Positions 16,069-24,758 of a stretch of 64,000 nt of DNA are shown here, piece by piece. Source of the stretch: Rhodobacter sp. (GTDB lineage Bacteria > Pseudomonadota > Alphaproteobacteria > Rhodobacterales > Rhodobacteraceae); contig JACKKG010000001.1 in assembly GCA_020637515.1 (NCBI GenBank), forward strand, positions 1,270,501 through 1,334,500, given 5' to 3'. The notes under the pieces were generated by a model. That model made no database searches, was not told where the DNA came from, and was given only the letters and a program-made list of their open reading frames with translations. Made by a program: the position numbers and the translations under genes. Position 1 is the stretch's first letter; the number at the start of each line of letters is the position of its first letter.

Positions 16069-17226
16069 ATGAAGATCATCACCACGACCGAGGCCCTGGC
16101 CGCCCTGTGCGACGAGGCGGCGAACGAACCCTACGTCACCCTCGACACCGAATTCCTGCGCGAGCGCACCTATTACGCCAAACTCTGCCTGGTGCAAATG
16201 GCGCTGCCGGGCAAGGGCCCCGAGCGGGCCTATGTCATCGACCCGCTGGCCGAGGGGCTGTCGATGGAGCCGCTGCTGGCGCTGATGCGCAATCCGGCGG
16301 TGGTCAAGGTGTTCCACGCGGCGCGGCAGGATCTGGAGATATTCTTCGTCGATGGCGGGGTGATCCCGAACCCGTTGTTCGACACCCAGATCGCGGCGAT
16401 GGTCTGCGGCTTTGGCGAACAGGTCGGCTACGAGACGCTGGTCAAGAAGATCTGCAAGGCGCCGCTGGACAAGGCCTCGCGCTTTACCGACTGGTCGCAG
16501 CGCCCGCTGACCGAGGCGCAGTTGCGCTACGCGCTGGACGACGTGACGCATCTGCGGCAGATCTACGAGCACCTGCGGCGCGACATCGACAAGAGCGGTC
16601 GGGCCGATTGGGTGGCCGAGGAAATCGGCACGCTGACTTCGCCCGAAACCTACATCACCCGCCCGGACGAAGCCTGGCAGAAGATCCGCACGCGCGGCCA
16701 GTCGGGCAAGTTCATGGCCATCGTGCGCGAACTGGCCCGCTTCCGCGAGGATTATGCCCAGACCCGCAACGTGCCGCGCTCGCGCGTGTACAAGGACGAT
16801 GCGCTGCTGGAACTGGCCTCGACCAAGCCCGACAGCCTGGAGGCGCTGGGCCGCTCGCGGCTGCTGTTGCGCGAAGCCCGGCGCGGCGAGATTGCGGACG
16901 GGATCCTCGAGGCGGTGCAGGTCGCGCAGGCGATGAAACCCGAGGACTGGCCGAAACCCGAAAAGGACGAGGCGCCGTTGCAGGTGAACCCGGCGCTGGC
17001 CGATCTGCTGCGCGTGCTGCTGAAGGCCAAGGCGGATGAATCGGGAGTGGCGCAACGGTTGATCGCGCCGACCTCGGAGCTGGACGCGATCGCCGCGGGC
17101 AAGCGCGACCTGCCCTGTCTGAAGGGCTGGCGCGGCGCGCTGTTCGGCACCGACGCGATGCGGCTGTGCGACGGTGAACTGGCTCTGGCGGCGAAGGGTC
17201 AGCAGATCCGTCTGATCGAGCTGTGA
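16069..17226 (+). CDS. rnd: ribonuclease D
   Basis: 385 residues from the ATG at 16069 (MKIITTTEAL), preferred to an ATG 36 bp earlier because homologues begin here and GCGAGG precedes it. The DEDD exonuclease residues are in LDTEF (Asp and Glu), HAARQDLEIF (Asp) and YALDDVTHL (Asp with Tyr). A helical HRDC domain follows from about residue 205. It trims tRNA and other stable RNA 3' ends in the cytoplasm. It stands alone and ends at a strong double hairpin. Confidence 0.95.
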   Translation: MKIITTTEALAALCDEAANEPYVTLDTEFLRERTYYAKLCLVQMALPGKGPERAYVIDPLAEGLSMEPLLALMRNPAVVKVFHAARQDLEIFFVDGGVIPNPLFDTQIAAMVCGFGEQVGYETLVKKICKAPLDKASRFTDWSQRPLTEAQLRYALDDVTHLRQIYEHLRRDIDKSGRADWVAEEIGTLTSPETYITRPDEAWQKIRTRGQSGKFMAIVRELARFREDYAQTRNVPRSRVYKDDALLELASTKPDSLEALGRSRLLLREARRGEIADGILEAVQVAQAMKPEDWPKPEKDEAPLQVNPALADLLRVLLKAKADESGVAQRLIAPTSELDAIAAGKRDLPCLKGWRGALFGTDAMRLCDGELALAAKGQQIRLIEL

Positions 17227-17231
17227 GCAGG

Positions 17232-17325
17232 CGTCGGGGGGCTGCCGCCCCCCGAACCCCCCGCCCAAAGGGGGCCTTCTGCCCCCTTTGGAAACCCCCG
17301 AGGATATTTGACGCACAAAGAAGGC
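17232..17325 (+). repeat. GC-hairpin repeat, copy 1 (rnd terminator region)
   Basis: Two perfect hairpins in tandem: TCGGGGGGC (17234-17242) with GCCCCCCGA (17247-17255), and CCAAAGGGGGC (17265-17275) with GCCCCCTTTGG (17281-17291). They are followed by the tail CCCCCGAGGATATTTG...CACAAAGA (about 17295-17322). Other copies lie elsewhere in this window in both orientations. The element fills the gap between rnd (+) and the GFA gene (-) and can terminate both. Confidence 0.75.
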
Positions 17326-17330
17326 GGGCC

Positions 17331-17711
17331 TCAGTGCTGCGGCAGGCCGTCATTCAGGGCGATCCAGGGCAGGTGTTCGGCGGCGTGGAAATGCAGCGTG
17401 GGCGTGACGGCGCCCGGGTTGTCGAGCAGGGCGGCGTAGAAATGCCGTTCGCCCGGGTAGCGGTCGGATTCGTAGAACATCGGCGAGCCGCAGACCGGGC
17501 AGGAGCCGCGCCGCGTTCCCGGGCTGCTTTCGCGGCAGGTGGGCGGGGTGCCGGTAAAGCGCCAGTGCCCGTCCGGCTGGCCGATCCAGGTGGTGAAGGG
17601 CGCGGCGGTCGCGCGCCGGCAGCTTTCGCAATGGCAATGGCACACGAAGCGCGGCGGACCGTCCAGTTCGAATGTGCAGGCCCCGCACAGGCAATGACCC
17701 CGAAGCAACAT
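17331..17711 (-). CDS. GFA-family zinc protein (glutathione-dependent formaldehyde-activating-like)
   Basis: 126 residues, the size of single-domain GFA/CENP-V proteins. Zinc ligand motifs are visible: GHCLCGAC at residues 6-12, CHCHCESC around 24-31 and CPVCGSP around 71-77. The fold binds structural and labile zinc; some members were reported to speed adduct formation between formaldehyde and glutathione, but most have no proven reaction. It starts 4 bp after the stop of the lytic transglycosylase gene, so they are co-transcribed, though no functional link is obvious. Confidence 0.85.
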   Translation of the reverse strand: MLLRGHCLCGACTFELDGPPRFVCHCHCESCRRATAAPFTTWIGQPDGHWRFTGTPPTCRESSPGTRRGSCPVCGSPMFYESDRYPGERHFYAALLDNPGAVTPTLHFHAAEHLPWIALNDGLPQH

Positions 17712-17715
17712 CGTA

Positions 17716-19662
17716 TCAGTCCCGTCCCCTGAGAATGTCGGTCAGCCGGATCGGCCCGGTATGGCCGGCCAGCCGCGCGCGGTAGATCACCACCGCCTCG
17801 GTCACCCGCATGACATAGTTGCGGGTTTCGGTGAAGGGGATCATCTCGACCCAATCGACGGGATCGGTGGCGGTTTCGCGCGGGTCGCCGTTCTCGGCCG
17901 CCCAGCGGCGGGGGCGCCCGGGGCCTGCGTTGTAGCCGGCCGAGACCAGCGACAGCGTGCCACCAAAGAGGTCGGAAAGTTCCTGGAGATACCCCGCGCC
18001 CAGCGTGGCGTTATAGGCGGGGTCGGTGGTCAGGCGCGCCTCGTCGAAGGCGATGCCCAGGCGGCGCGCGGTATGCGCCCCGGTCGCCGGCAGCACCTGC
18101 ATCAGGCCGCGCGCATCGGCGTGGCTGGTGACGCGAAAGTCGAACTCGCTTTCGCGCCGGGCGATGGCCAGCGCCAGGTCGGCGGGCACGGCCAGCGGCT
18201 GGGTCGCCAGATCGGTCACCGGGAAATAGGCGTGTGGCAGCACGAAGCCGCGGGTGATCGCCTCCTTGGCGATCTTGAGGGCCAGATGCGGCTCGCCCCG
18301 GTCCAGCCACAGCTGCGCAAGCGCGCCGAACTCGTCCTCGGTGTCGAGCTGTTCGGCCAGTTGCAAGGTGAAGCGGCGCGCCTCGTACCAGTCGCCGGCG
18401 GCGTGCAGCAGCAGCGCCGCCTCCAGCAGATCGGATTGTGCGAAGGGCAGGCTGTGCCAGTCGGGATAGGACGGGTCGGAGATCAGCGCGGGGTCCAGGT
18501 CCATGCCCAGACGTTCGGCCGCCAACTGGCCGTAGAACGCCGTCTGGAAGCGCGCGCCGAAAGCATAGGCCGCCCGCGCCTCTTGCGGCTGGTCGAGGGC
18601 GTCGTGCGCGCGCCCTTCCCAATAGCCCGCGCGGCTCAGGGTGATGGGGCTGGTCGAACGCTCGCGCAGGCGGGCGAAATGCGCCAGCGCGTCGGCGGGG
18701 CGATTCAGGAACCGGAGCGCGACATAGCCCGCCAACCATTCGAGATCGGCCATATCGGTGCCGTTGTCGTCGAGTCCGTGGTTCGCCGCCAGGTCATAGG
18801 CGAACTGGGCCTGCCCCGCGGCCATCGCCCGCCGCGCCAGGCGCGCGCGCTGCCCGGCCCAGCGGTCGGGCTGACCCAGGCGATCGGGCGGCGTGTCGTG
18901 CATCAGTTGCGCCGCCTCGTCCGTCATGCCGCGGTTGAGGCGCCAGCGGAACCGGTCATAGGCCAGCCCCGGGTCGCCGGCCTGCGCGGCCGGCACCGCG
19001 GCGACCAGCGCATCCACCCCGTCGGCCTGCGCCTGCAAGGCCAGCCGGGCCCGCGCCAGCGCGGCCGGCCCGGCGCCGACGCGCGGGATCATGCGTGCGA
19101 CCGCATCGCGCGCGCCGCGCCACAGCAGGGCGTCCAGCCGCCGGTCGTTCAGGGGCCGCAGCAAATCGCCGTGCCGGGCCAGCAGGTCGTCCTCGATCGC
19201 GGCGCCGAGGTCCTGATCGAGCCAGAGCGCGCGCAGCGTGTCCGTGGGGTCCTGGCCCGTCGCCTCCTGCGCGGCCAGCAGCGCCAGGGCGCCCTCTTGC
19301 GTCTGCACCGGGCGGGTCGCGAACCAGTCCAGCACCGCCTGTGCCGGTTCCCCCGCCATGCGCGATTCGGCCCGGCGGCGCAGCAGGTCCATGCCCGGCC
19401 AGCCGGCGTGGTGGCTGTCGAAGAACGCGTAGGTGGACAGGTCGCCCGCGATCCCCTCGCGCAGGATGCGCCAGGTGGCGATGCGCACGCCGATCGGCCC
19501 GGCGGCTTCGCGCAGCGCGGTAAAGGTCGCCGCGTCCCCGGCACGGACGGCGTTGACCAATGCCCCGATGGCCCCGCCCGCGCGGGGCGGGGGCGGGCCG
19601 TCCCAGGCCAGGGCCGGGCCGCTCAATAGCATCAGGATCAGGGCCGCGGGGCGGGGGGTCAT
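17716..19662 (-). CDS. slt: soluble lytic murein transglycosylase (Slt family)
   Basis: 648 residues from the ATG at 19660-19662; an in-frame GTG 18 bp upstream is possible but has no ribosome binding site. The signal peptide ends at GPALA with mature start WDGPPPP. About 450 residues of alpha-helical superhelix (U/L domains) precede the C-terminal SLT domain. There the catalytic Glu is in AIARRESEFD, followed by ARGLMQVLPATG and SAGYNAGPGRPRRW. It cleaves peptidoglycan glycan strands in the periplasm, leaving 1,6-anhydromuramyl ends. Length and architecture match Slt70-type enzymes. Confidence 0.9.
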   Translation of the reverse strand: MTPRPAALILMLLSGPALAWDGPPPPRAGGAIGALVNAVRAGDAATFTALREAAGPIGVRIATWRILREGIAGDLSTYAFFDSHHAGWPGMDLLRRRAESRMAGEPAQAVLDWFATRPVQTQEGALALLAAQEATGQDPTDTLRALWLDQDLGAAIEDDLLARHGDLLRPLNDRRLDALLWRGARDAVARMIPRVGAGPAALARARLALQAQADGVDALVAAVPAAQAGDPGLAYDRFRWRLNRGMTDEAAQLMHDTPPDRLGQPDRWAGQRARLARRAMAAGQAQFAYDLAANHGLDDNGTDMADLEWLAGYVALRFLNRPADALAHFARLRERSTSPITLSRAGYWEGRAHDALDQPQEARAAYAFGARFQTAFYGQLAAERLGMDLDPALISDPSYPDWHSLPFAQSDLLEAALLLHAAGDWYEARRFTLQLAEQLDTEDEFGALAQLWLDRGEPHLALKIAKEAITRGFVLPHAYFPVTDLATQPLAVPADLALAIARRESEFDFRVTSHADARGLMQVLPATGAHTARRLGIAFDEARLTTDPAYNATLGAGYLQELSDLFGGTLSLVSAGYNAGPGRPRRWAAENGDPRETATDPVDWVEMIPFTETRNYVMRVTEAVVIYRARLAGHTGPIRLTDILRGRD

Positions 19663-19796
19663 GGACGGACGCGCAAACACATGGTGCCGAGTCTACCGGC
19701 CCGGTGGCGCGGTGCAACACACAAAGGGGTCATGCGGCGGCTTGCAACGGCGCGCCGCTTGCGCCACCTTCGCGCGGCATTTCAAAGGAGCCAGAC

Positions 19797-21458
19797 ATGC
19801 GGCACGGCGGGCAAATCCTGGTCGATCACCTGAAGGCCGAAGGGGTGCGGCGCGTCTTTTCGGTGCCGGGCGAAAGCTTTCTGGCGGCGCTGGACGGGCT
19901 GCATGACAGCGGTGTGCAGAACATCGTCTGCCGGCACGAGGGCGGGGCCGCGATCATGGCCGAGGCCCACGCCAAGCTGACCGGCGAGGTCGGCATCGCC
20001 TTTGTCACGCGTGGTCCCGGAGCGACGAATGCCTCGGCCGGGGTGCATGTGGCGCGGCAGGATTCGACGCCGATGATCCTGTTCGTCGGTCAGATCGATA
20101 CCGCCCACCGCGACCGCGAGGCGTTTCAGGAGGTGGACTATCGCCGCGTCTTTGGCGGGCTGGCCAAATGGGCGGCCGAGGTCGATGACATCGCGCGCCT
20201 GCCCGAATACCTGTCGCGGGCCTTTCATCTGGCGCAGTCGGGGCGCCCCGGGCCGGTGGTTCTGGCGCTGCCCGAAAACATGCTGTCGGCCCGCGCCGAG
20301 GTGCCCGCGATCGCGCCGCGCCGCGCGCCTGTCGCCGCGCCCGCGCCGGCACAGGTCGGGGCGATCTGGGATGCGCTCATGGGCGCGCGCAAGCCCCTGG
20401 TCGTGGTCGGCGGCCCGCACTGGTCGCGGCAGGCGGCGGCCGATCTGGGCGATCTGGCCAGCGCCACCGGTCTGCCGGTTGCCGTGACCTTTCGCCGGCA
20501 GGACCGAATGGACAACCGCCATCCACACTATGTGGGCGACCTGGGGGTCGGCATGAACCCCAAACTGGGGCGCCGCTTGCAAGAGGCCGACCTGGTGCTG
20601 ATCCTGGGCGCCCGGATGGGCGACACGGCGACCAACGGCTACACCTTGATGGACCCGGCCGCGCCCGGCAGGACGGTGCTGCACGTCCACGCCGACCCCG
20701 ACGAACTGGGCCATGTCTGGCGCCCCGATCTGGCGGTAGTGTCGCAGGCGCCGGCGATGGTCGCCGCGCTGGGCGCCAGCGTGCCGCAGGGCCTGCCGGA
20801 CTGGAGCGCCTGGACCGCCAGCGCCCGCGCGGACTACGAGGCCTTTGTCACGCCGCGGGAAACCCCCGGCGCGGTCAAGCTGGAATCGATCATGCGCTGG
20901 CTGTCGGACCATGTGCCCGACGACGCCATCGCCACCAACGGCGCGGGGAATTACGCGGCCTGGATGCACCGCTATTTCCGCCCGCGCGCCTGGCCCGGGC
21001 AACTGGCGCCGACCTCGGGCAGCATGGGCTACGGCTTTCCGGCCGCGGTCGCCGCGTCACTGGAATGCCCGGACAAGGTTGTGCTGTGCTTTGCCGGCGA
21101 CGGCGATTTCCAGATGACCCTGAACGAACTGTCCACCGCCCGCCAGTATGGCGCGCATCCGGTCGTCATCGTCGCCAACAACGGCCGCTACGGCACGATC
21201 CGGATGCATCAGGAGCGGACCTATCCGGCGCGTGTCTCGGGCACCGATCTGTTCAACCCCGATTACGCGGCGCTGGCGCGCGCCTATGGCGGCCACGGCG
21301 AAACGGTGACCCGGACGCAGGATTTCCCCGACGCCTTTGCCCGCGCGCTCGACGCCGGCACGGTCGCGGTGATCGAACTGATACTGGACCCCGAGGCCCT
21401 GGCACCGGGGCAAGAGTTGCACGCCGCCCGCGCGCAGGGGCTCAAGGCCGGATCATGA
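19797..21458 (+). CDS. thiamine diphosphate-dependent enzyme, acetolactate synthase-like
   Basis: 553 residues; the ATG at 19797 follows AAAGGAG. The three ThDP-enzyme domains are present: the Pyr domain with the catalytic Glu in CRHEGGAAIMAEA, the central nucleotide-binding-like domain, and the PP domain with GDGDFQMTLNELSTA and ending in NN before GRYGTIRM. It belongs to the family of acetolactate synthase large subunits, benzoylformate decarboxylase and related enzymes. There is no small regulatory subunit gene nearby, so a biosynthetic IlvB role is unlikely. The specific 2-oxo acid substrate cannot be read. Its 3' end overlaps the convergent next gene by 17 bp. Confidence 0.8.
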   Translation: MRHGGQILVDHLKAEGVRRVFSVPGESFLAALDGLHDSGVQNIVCRHEGGAAIMAEAHAKLTGEVGIAFVTRGPGATNASAGVHVARQDSTPMILFVGQIDTAHRDREAFQEVDYRRVFGGLAKWAAEVDDIARLPEYLSRAFHLAQSGRPGPVVLALPENMLSARAEVPAIAPRRAPVAAPAPAQVGAIWDALMGARKPLVVVGGPHWSRQAAADLGDLASATGLPVAVTFRRQDRMDNRHPHYVGDLGVGMNPKLGRRLQEADLVLILGARMGDTATNGYTLMDPAAPGRTVLHVHADPDELGHVWRPDLAVVSQAPAMVAALGASVPQGLPDWSAWTASARADYEAFVTPRETPGAVKLESIMRWLSDHVPDDAIATNGAGNYAAWMHRYFRPRAWPGQLAPTSGSMGYGFPAAVAASLECPDKVVLCFAGDGDFQMTLNELSTARQYGAHPVVIVANNGRYGTIRMHQERTYPARVSGTDLFNPDYAALARAYGGHGETVTRTQDFPDAFARALDAGTVAVIELILDPEALAPGQELHAARAQGLKAGS

Positions 21459-22464
21459 CCTTGCCGCTGCTGGTCGCATAGGCAGGCAGGATGCCGTCGA
21501 TCGCCTGATCGAGGCTCAACTCTGCCGCGACCCGCGTCGCCCATTGACCGCTGGCAAAGCGCGTCTGCACCTGCCGGACCACCGCCGCCTGCCGGTCGGC
21601 GGGGGCGGCGGGCAGCCAGCGGCTCAGCCAGAAGCCTTCGATGGTCTTGGCCATGAAGATGAACTGGCCCATCTGGTTCAGGCTGGGGGCGTCGTCGCTC
21701 ATCTTGCCATAGCTGACCCAGGCCGCGCCCGCGGGCATGGCGAAGAACAGGTCCGCCGTTGCCTGGTCGCCCACCGCGTCCAGCAGGACGCGCGGTTTCA
21801 GCGCCTTGATGGCCGCCCCCGCCTGCGCATGGAAATCCGGGGCCGAGGTGACCAGAACCTCGGCCGCGCCCAGGGCGCGCAGGGCCTCGGCGTCGTCGGG
21901 GCGACGGATCACGGCGATGGGGCTCAGCCCCTCGTCGCGGGCAAGCCCCAGCATCAGCCGCCCCAGTTGCGACCCGGCGGCGTTCAGCACAAAGGCGTTG
22001 CCGCCCTGGCGCGCGCGCTCGACCAGGGCGACGGCGGTCAGCGGGTTCACGATCAGCGCCGCGCCGTCCACATCCGCCACAGCGTCGTCCAGCGGGATGC
22101 ACAGCGCCGCATCCGCCACCGCATGTTTCGCCCAGGCCCCCGTCCCGGTGCCCAGGAACGAGACCCGCCGCCCCACCAGCCTTTCGGCCCCGTTGCTGGC
22201 GATGACCCGGCCGACGCCCTCGAACCCGGCCGCCTGACCCTGCACCCGGGGCTGGCCATAGCCCCCCTGAACGAAGAACAGGTCCGACGGGTTCACCGGG
22301 CTGAGGGTCACCGCGATCAGCACCTGCCCGGGGCCAAGCGGCGGCAGCATCACCTCGCGCAGTTCGAGATGGGGCGCCATGGCGTGCGGCACCTGCGGGG
22401 TGGGAGCCTTGGCAAAGCCGCCTTCGCGCAGCGCCAGGGCCAGGGTGGTGGTGGGGTGAGTCAT
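21442..22464 (-). CDS. zinc-independent MDR oxidoreductase (quinone oxidoreductase/enoyl reductase-like)
   Basis: 340 residues from the ATG at 22462-22464, preceded by GGAGGATCCC. Medium-chain dehydrogenase/reductase fold: an N-terminal GroES-like domain (LSPVNPSDLFFVQGGYG, AGFEGVGRVI) and a Rossmann domain (FVLNAAGSQLGRLMLGLA). The structural and catalytic zinc Cys/His ligands of alcohol dehydrogenases are absent, so it is of the quinone oxidoreductase or 2-enoyl reductase type using NADPH. It is divergent from pobA across a 184-bp gap; no pathway link is evident. Confidence 0.8.
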   Translation of the reverse strand: MTHPTTTLALALREGGFAKAPTPQVPHAMAPHLELREVMLPPLGPGQVLIAVTLSPVNPSDLFFVQGGYGQPRVQGQAAGFEGVGRVIASNGAERLVGRRVSFLGTGTGAWAKHAVADAALCIPLDDAVADVDGAALIVNPLTAVALVERARQGGNAFVLNAAGSQLGRLMLGLARDEGLSPIAVIRRPDDAEALRALGAAEVLVTSAPDFHAQAGAAIKALKPRVLLDAVGDQATADLFFAMPAGAAWVSYGKMSDDAPSLNQMGQFIFMAKTIEGFWLSRWLPAAPADRQAAVVRQVQTRFASGQWATRVAAELSLDQAIDGILPAYATSSGKVMIRP

Positions 22465-22648
22465 GGGATCCTCCGTTTGGGACAGTCTATCCGCGCGGGG
22501 ATTTGCGGCAAGGGTGCCGGCCCGACGATGGCGCGACGTCAGGCGCGCGTTCGAATCGTCCAAGTGTCCGCTCGGCCCGTCCCTGTAAAATATGCATCGC
22601 GCATCTATCATAAGCCCCGCCACGCGATACCGGGAGGGGATCACACCC
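22465..22648. promoter_or_regulatory. divergent intergenic region before pobA
   Basis: 184 bp between two divergent genes. An AT-rich TAAAATATGCAT stretch at about 22586-22597 is a plausible -10 region for pobA, and GGGAGGGG at 22632-22639 is its ribosome binding site. No pobR gene is adjacent and I cannot identify a clear operator palindrome. Confidence 0.3.
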
Positions 22649-23818
22649 ATGCGCACGCAGGTCGCCATCATCGGCGGCGGGCCCTCGGGCCTGCTGCTGT
22701 CGCAATTGCTCATGCGGGCAGGCATCGACACCGTTGTGCTGGAACGCCAGAGCCGCGACTACGTCCTGGCGCGCATCCGCGCCGGCGTGCTGGAACAGGG
22801 TTGCGTCAACCTGTTGCGCAAGGCCGGCGTCGGCGCGCGCATGGACCGCGAGGGGCATGTGCACGACGGCACGAACCTGTCCACCGCGCACGGCATGTTC
22901 CGCATCAACTTCAAGGAACGCTGCGGGCAAAGCGTCCTGGTCTACGGCCAGACCGAGGTTACGCAGGACCTGTATCAGGCGCAGGATGCGCTGGGTGCGC
23001 GGATCGTTCATCAGGCGGCGAACGTGCAACTGCACGACGTCACCGGCACGCAACCCTTCGTGACCTATGACACGGACGGCCGCAGCCACCGGCTGGATTG
23101 CGACTATATCGCCGGTTGCGACGGGTTCCACGGGGTCAGCCGCCCAACCATCCCCGACGGCCTGCGCAAGGATTTCGAACGGGTCTATCCCTTTGGCTGG
23201 CTGGGGGTGCTGTCGCGCACCGCCCCCGCGGCCGAGGAATTGATCTATGCCAATCACCCGCGCGGCTTTGCGCTGGCTTCGATGCGCAGCGCCCGTCTCA
23301 GCCGGTATTACATCCAGGTGCCCTTGACCGACGAGGTCGCGCATTGGTCGGACCAGGCGTTTTGGGACGAGTTGCGCCGCCGCCTGCCGGCCCAGGTCGC
23401 CGAGTCGATGGAAACCGGCCCCGCGATCGAGAAATCCATCGCGCCGCTGCGGTCCTTTGTCAGCGAGCCGATGCAATATGGCCGGCTGTTCCTGGTGGGG
23501 GACGCGGCGCATATCGTGCCGCCGACGGGCGCCAAGGGGCTCAATCTGGCCGCGTCTGACGTGCATTACCTCTATGAGGCCCTGCGCGCGGCGGTGCTGG
23601 ACCGCGACCCGGCGGCGCTGGGCCAATACGGTCCGCGCGCCCTGACCCGGGTCTGGGCCGCGATGCGCTTCAGTTGGTGGATGACCACGCTGATGCATCG
23701 CTTCCCCGACCAGACCGATTTCGACCAGAAGATCCAGGAGGCCGAGCTGCACCAGCTGGAATGGATGGTCAGCGCGCAAGAGACGATGGCGCGCAATTAC
23801 GTCGGGTTGCCGTATTGA
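22649..23818 (+). CDS. pobA: 4-hydroxybenzoate 3-monooxygenase
   Basis: 389 residues, the usual PobA length, from the ATG at 22649. FAD-binding GxGxxG is in AIIGGGPSGLLL; the ADP-ribose Glu lies in VVLERQSRDYVLARIRAG, which with the arginine cluster matches PobA. The substrate/FAD motif DCDYIAGCDGFHGVSR and the GDAAHIVPPTGAKGLNLA motif follow. It hydroxylates 4-hydroxybenzoate to protocatechuate using NADPH and O2, feeding the beta-ketoadipate pathway. Protocatechuate-cleavage genes are not in the window, and the regulator is not adjacent. Confidence 0.95.
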   Translation: MRTQVAIIGGGPSGLLLSQLLMRAGIDTVVLERQSRDYVLARIRAGVLEQGCVNLLRKAGVGARMDREGHVHDGTNLSTAHGMFRINFKERCGQSVLVYGQTEVTQDLYQAQDALGARIVHQAANVQLHDVTGTQPFVTYDTDGRSHRLDCDYIAGCDGFHGVSRPTIPDGLRKDFERVYPFGWLGVLSRTAPAAEELIYANHPRGFALASMRSARLSRYYIQVPLTDEVAHWSDQAFWDELRRRLPAQVAESMETGPAIEKSIAPLRSFVSEPMQYGRLFLVGDAAHIVPPTGAKGLNLAASDVHYLYEALRAAVLDRDPAALGQYGPRALTRVWAAMRFSWWMTTLMHRFPDQTDFDQKIQEAELHQLEWMVSAQETMARNYVGLPY

Positions 23819-23882
23819 CTGGGCCGTTGCCAGTCCGCGCGCCCCGGGGCAGGATGACCCCGCGAGGCAAGCGGAGGGGCAC

Positions 23883-24596
23883 ATGGCACGCATCATCCTG
23901 ATCCACGGCGCATGGGGCAATGCGCTGAACTGGGTGTCCGTCGCCCCCGTGCTGAAAGCCGCCGGCCACACGGTCGAGGCCCTGGACCTGCCCGGCCACG
24001 GCGCCAACGGCGCGGCATCGGGCGCGATCGGTCAGAGCACCTATGCCGATTACGTCGAGGCCCGCCTGCTGGACGGCCCGCCGGCGATGCTGGTCGGGCA
24101 TTCGATGGGCGGCATGGTGGTCGCGCAGGTCGCCGGCCGACAGCCCGGGCATGTGACCAAGGCCGTGTTCGTCACCGCCCTGTTGCCACGCGATGGCGAA
24201 AGCCTGCTGGGGCTGATCCGGCAGCAGGACGCGCCGGGCGTGCAGGCCGCCGTGCGCCCGGGGCCGGTGCCGGGGACGACGGTGCTGGACCCTTCGGCCG
24301 CCGCCGCACTGTTCCCCGAGGCCACGCCCAAGCTGGCGGCGGCGGCGATGGCGGCCATGAGCCCGCAGTCGAACAAGGCCCAGATGGACCCGGTCCAGAT
24401 CGCGCCCGGCTTTGCCCGCGTGCCGCGCGCCTACGTCTTTTGCTCACAAGATCTGGTGGTGGTGCCCGCGCTGCAACGGCAGATGGTGGCGGCGACCCCG
24501 TGCGAGGCCACGGTGACGATGGACTGCGGCCACGTGCCCCAACTGACCCGCGCGCAGGATCTGGCGGAGATCCTGCTGGGGTTCGCGGCGGCCTGA
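23883..24596 (+). CDS. alpha/beta hydrolase (esterase-like)
   Basis: 237 residues; the ATG at 23883 follows GCGGAGGGG. The oxyanion-hole HGAWGNALNW at the start, the nucleophile elbow GHSMGGMV (Ser) near residue 73 and the late DCGHVPQL (His) form the triad of the compact hydrolase group related to plant methylesterase/hydroxynitrile lyase-type enzymes and bacterial EstC. There is no signal peptide, so it is cytoplasmic. It lies 64 bp after pobA in the same direction and could hydrolyse an aromatic ester feeding that pathway; this link is inference. Confidence 0.8.
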   Translation: MARIILIHGAWGNALNWVSVAPVLKAAGHTVEALDLPGHGANGAASGAIGQSTYADYVEARLLDGPPAMLVGHSMGGMVVAQVAGRQPGHVTKAVFVTALLPRDGESLLGLIRQQDAPGVQAAVRPGPVPGTTVLDPSAAAALFPEATPKLAAAAMAAMSPQSNKAQMDPVQIAPGFARVPRAYVFCSQDLVVVPALQRQMVAATPCEATVTMDCGHVPQLTRAQDLAEILLGFAAA

Positions 24597-24758
24597 GGGG
24601 CGCGGCTGGGGCGCCTTTGCGCCGCCCGGATCGCGGCGCAAAAGCCACAGGCGGCCGTGACAACCGGCGGGAATGCTTTCGTTTTTCTGGACCTGCGCCG
24701 ATCCACAGGCTATCGTCGCACGAAACGGGGCGTTACGACCCCGATGGATGAGGCAGTC

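Noticed and set aside
22465..22648. PobR operator before pobA
   Set aside because: Only a short direct GCATC repeat and an AT-rich patch are visible; no convincing inverted repeat and no adjacent pobR.
24597..24758. Earlier start for the DapC-like protein (extra 34 residues)
   Set aside because: The extension has no ribosome binding site and does not resemble the family start; ATG 24759 is well placed after GATGAGG.
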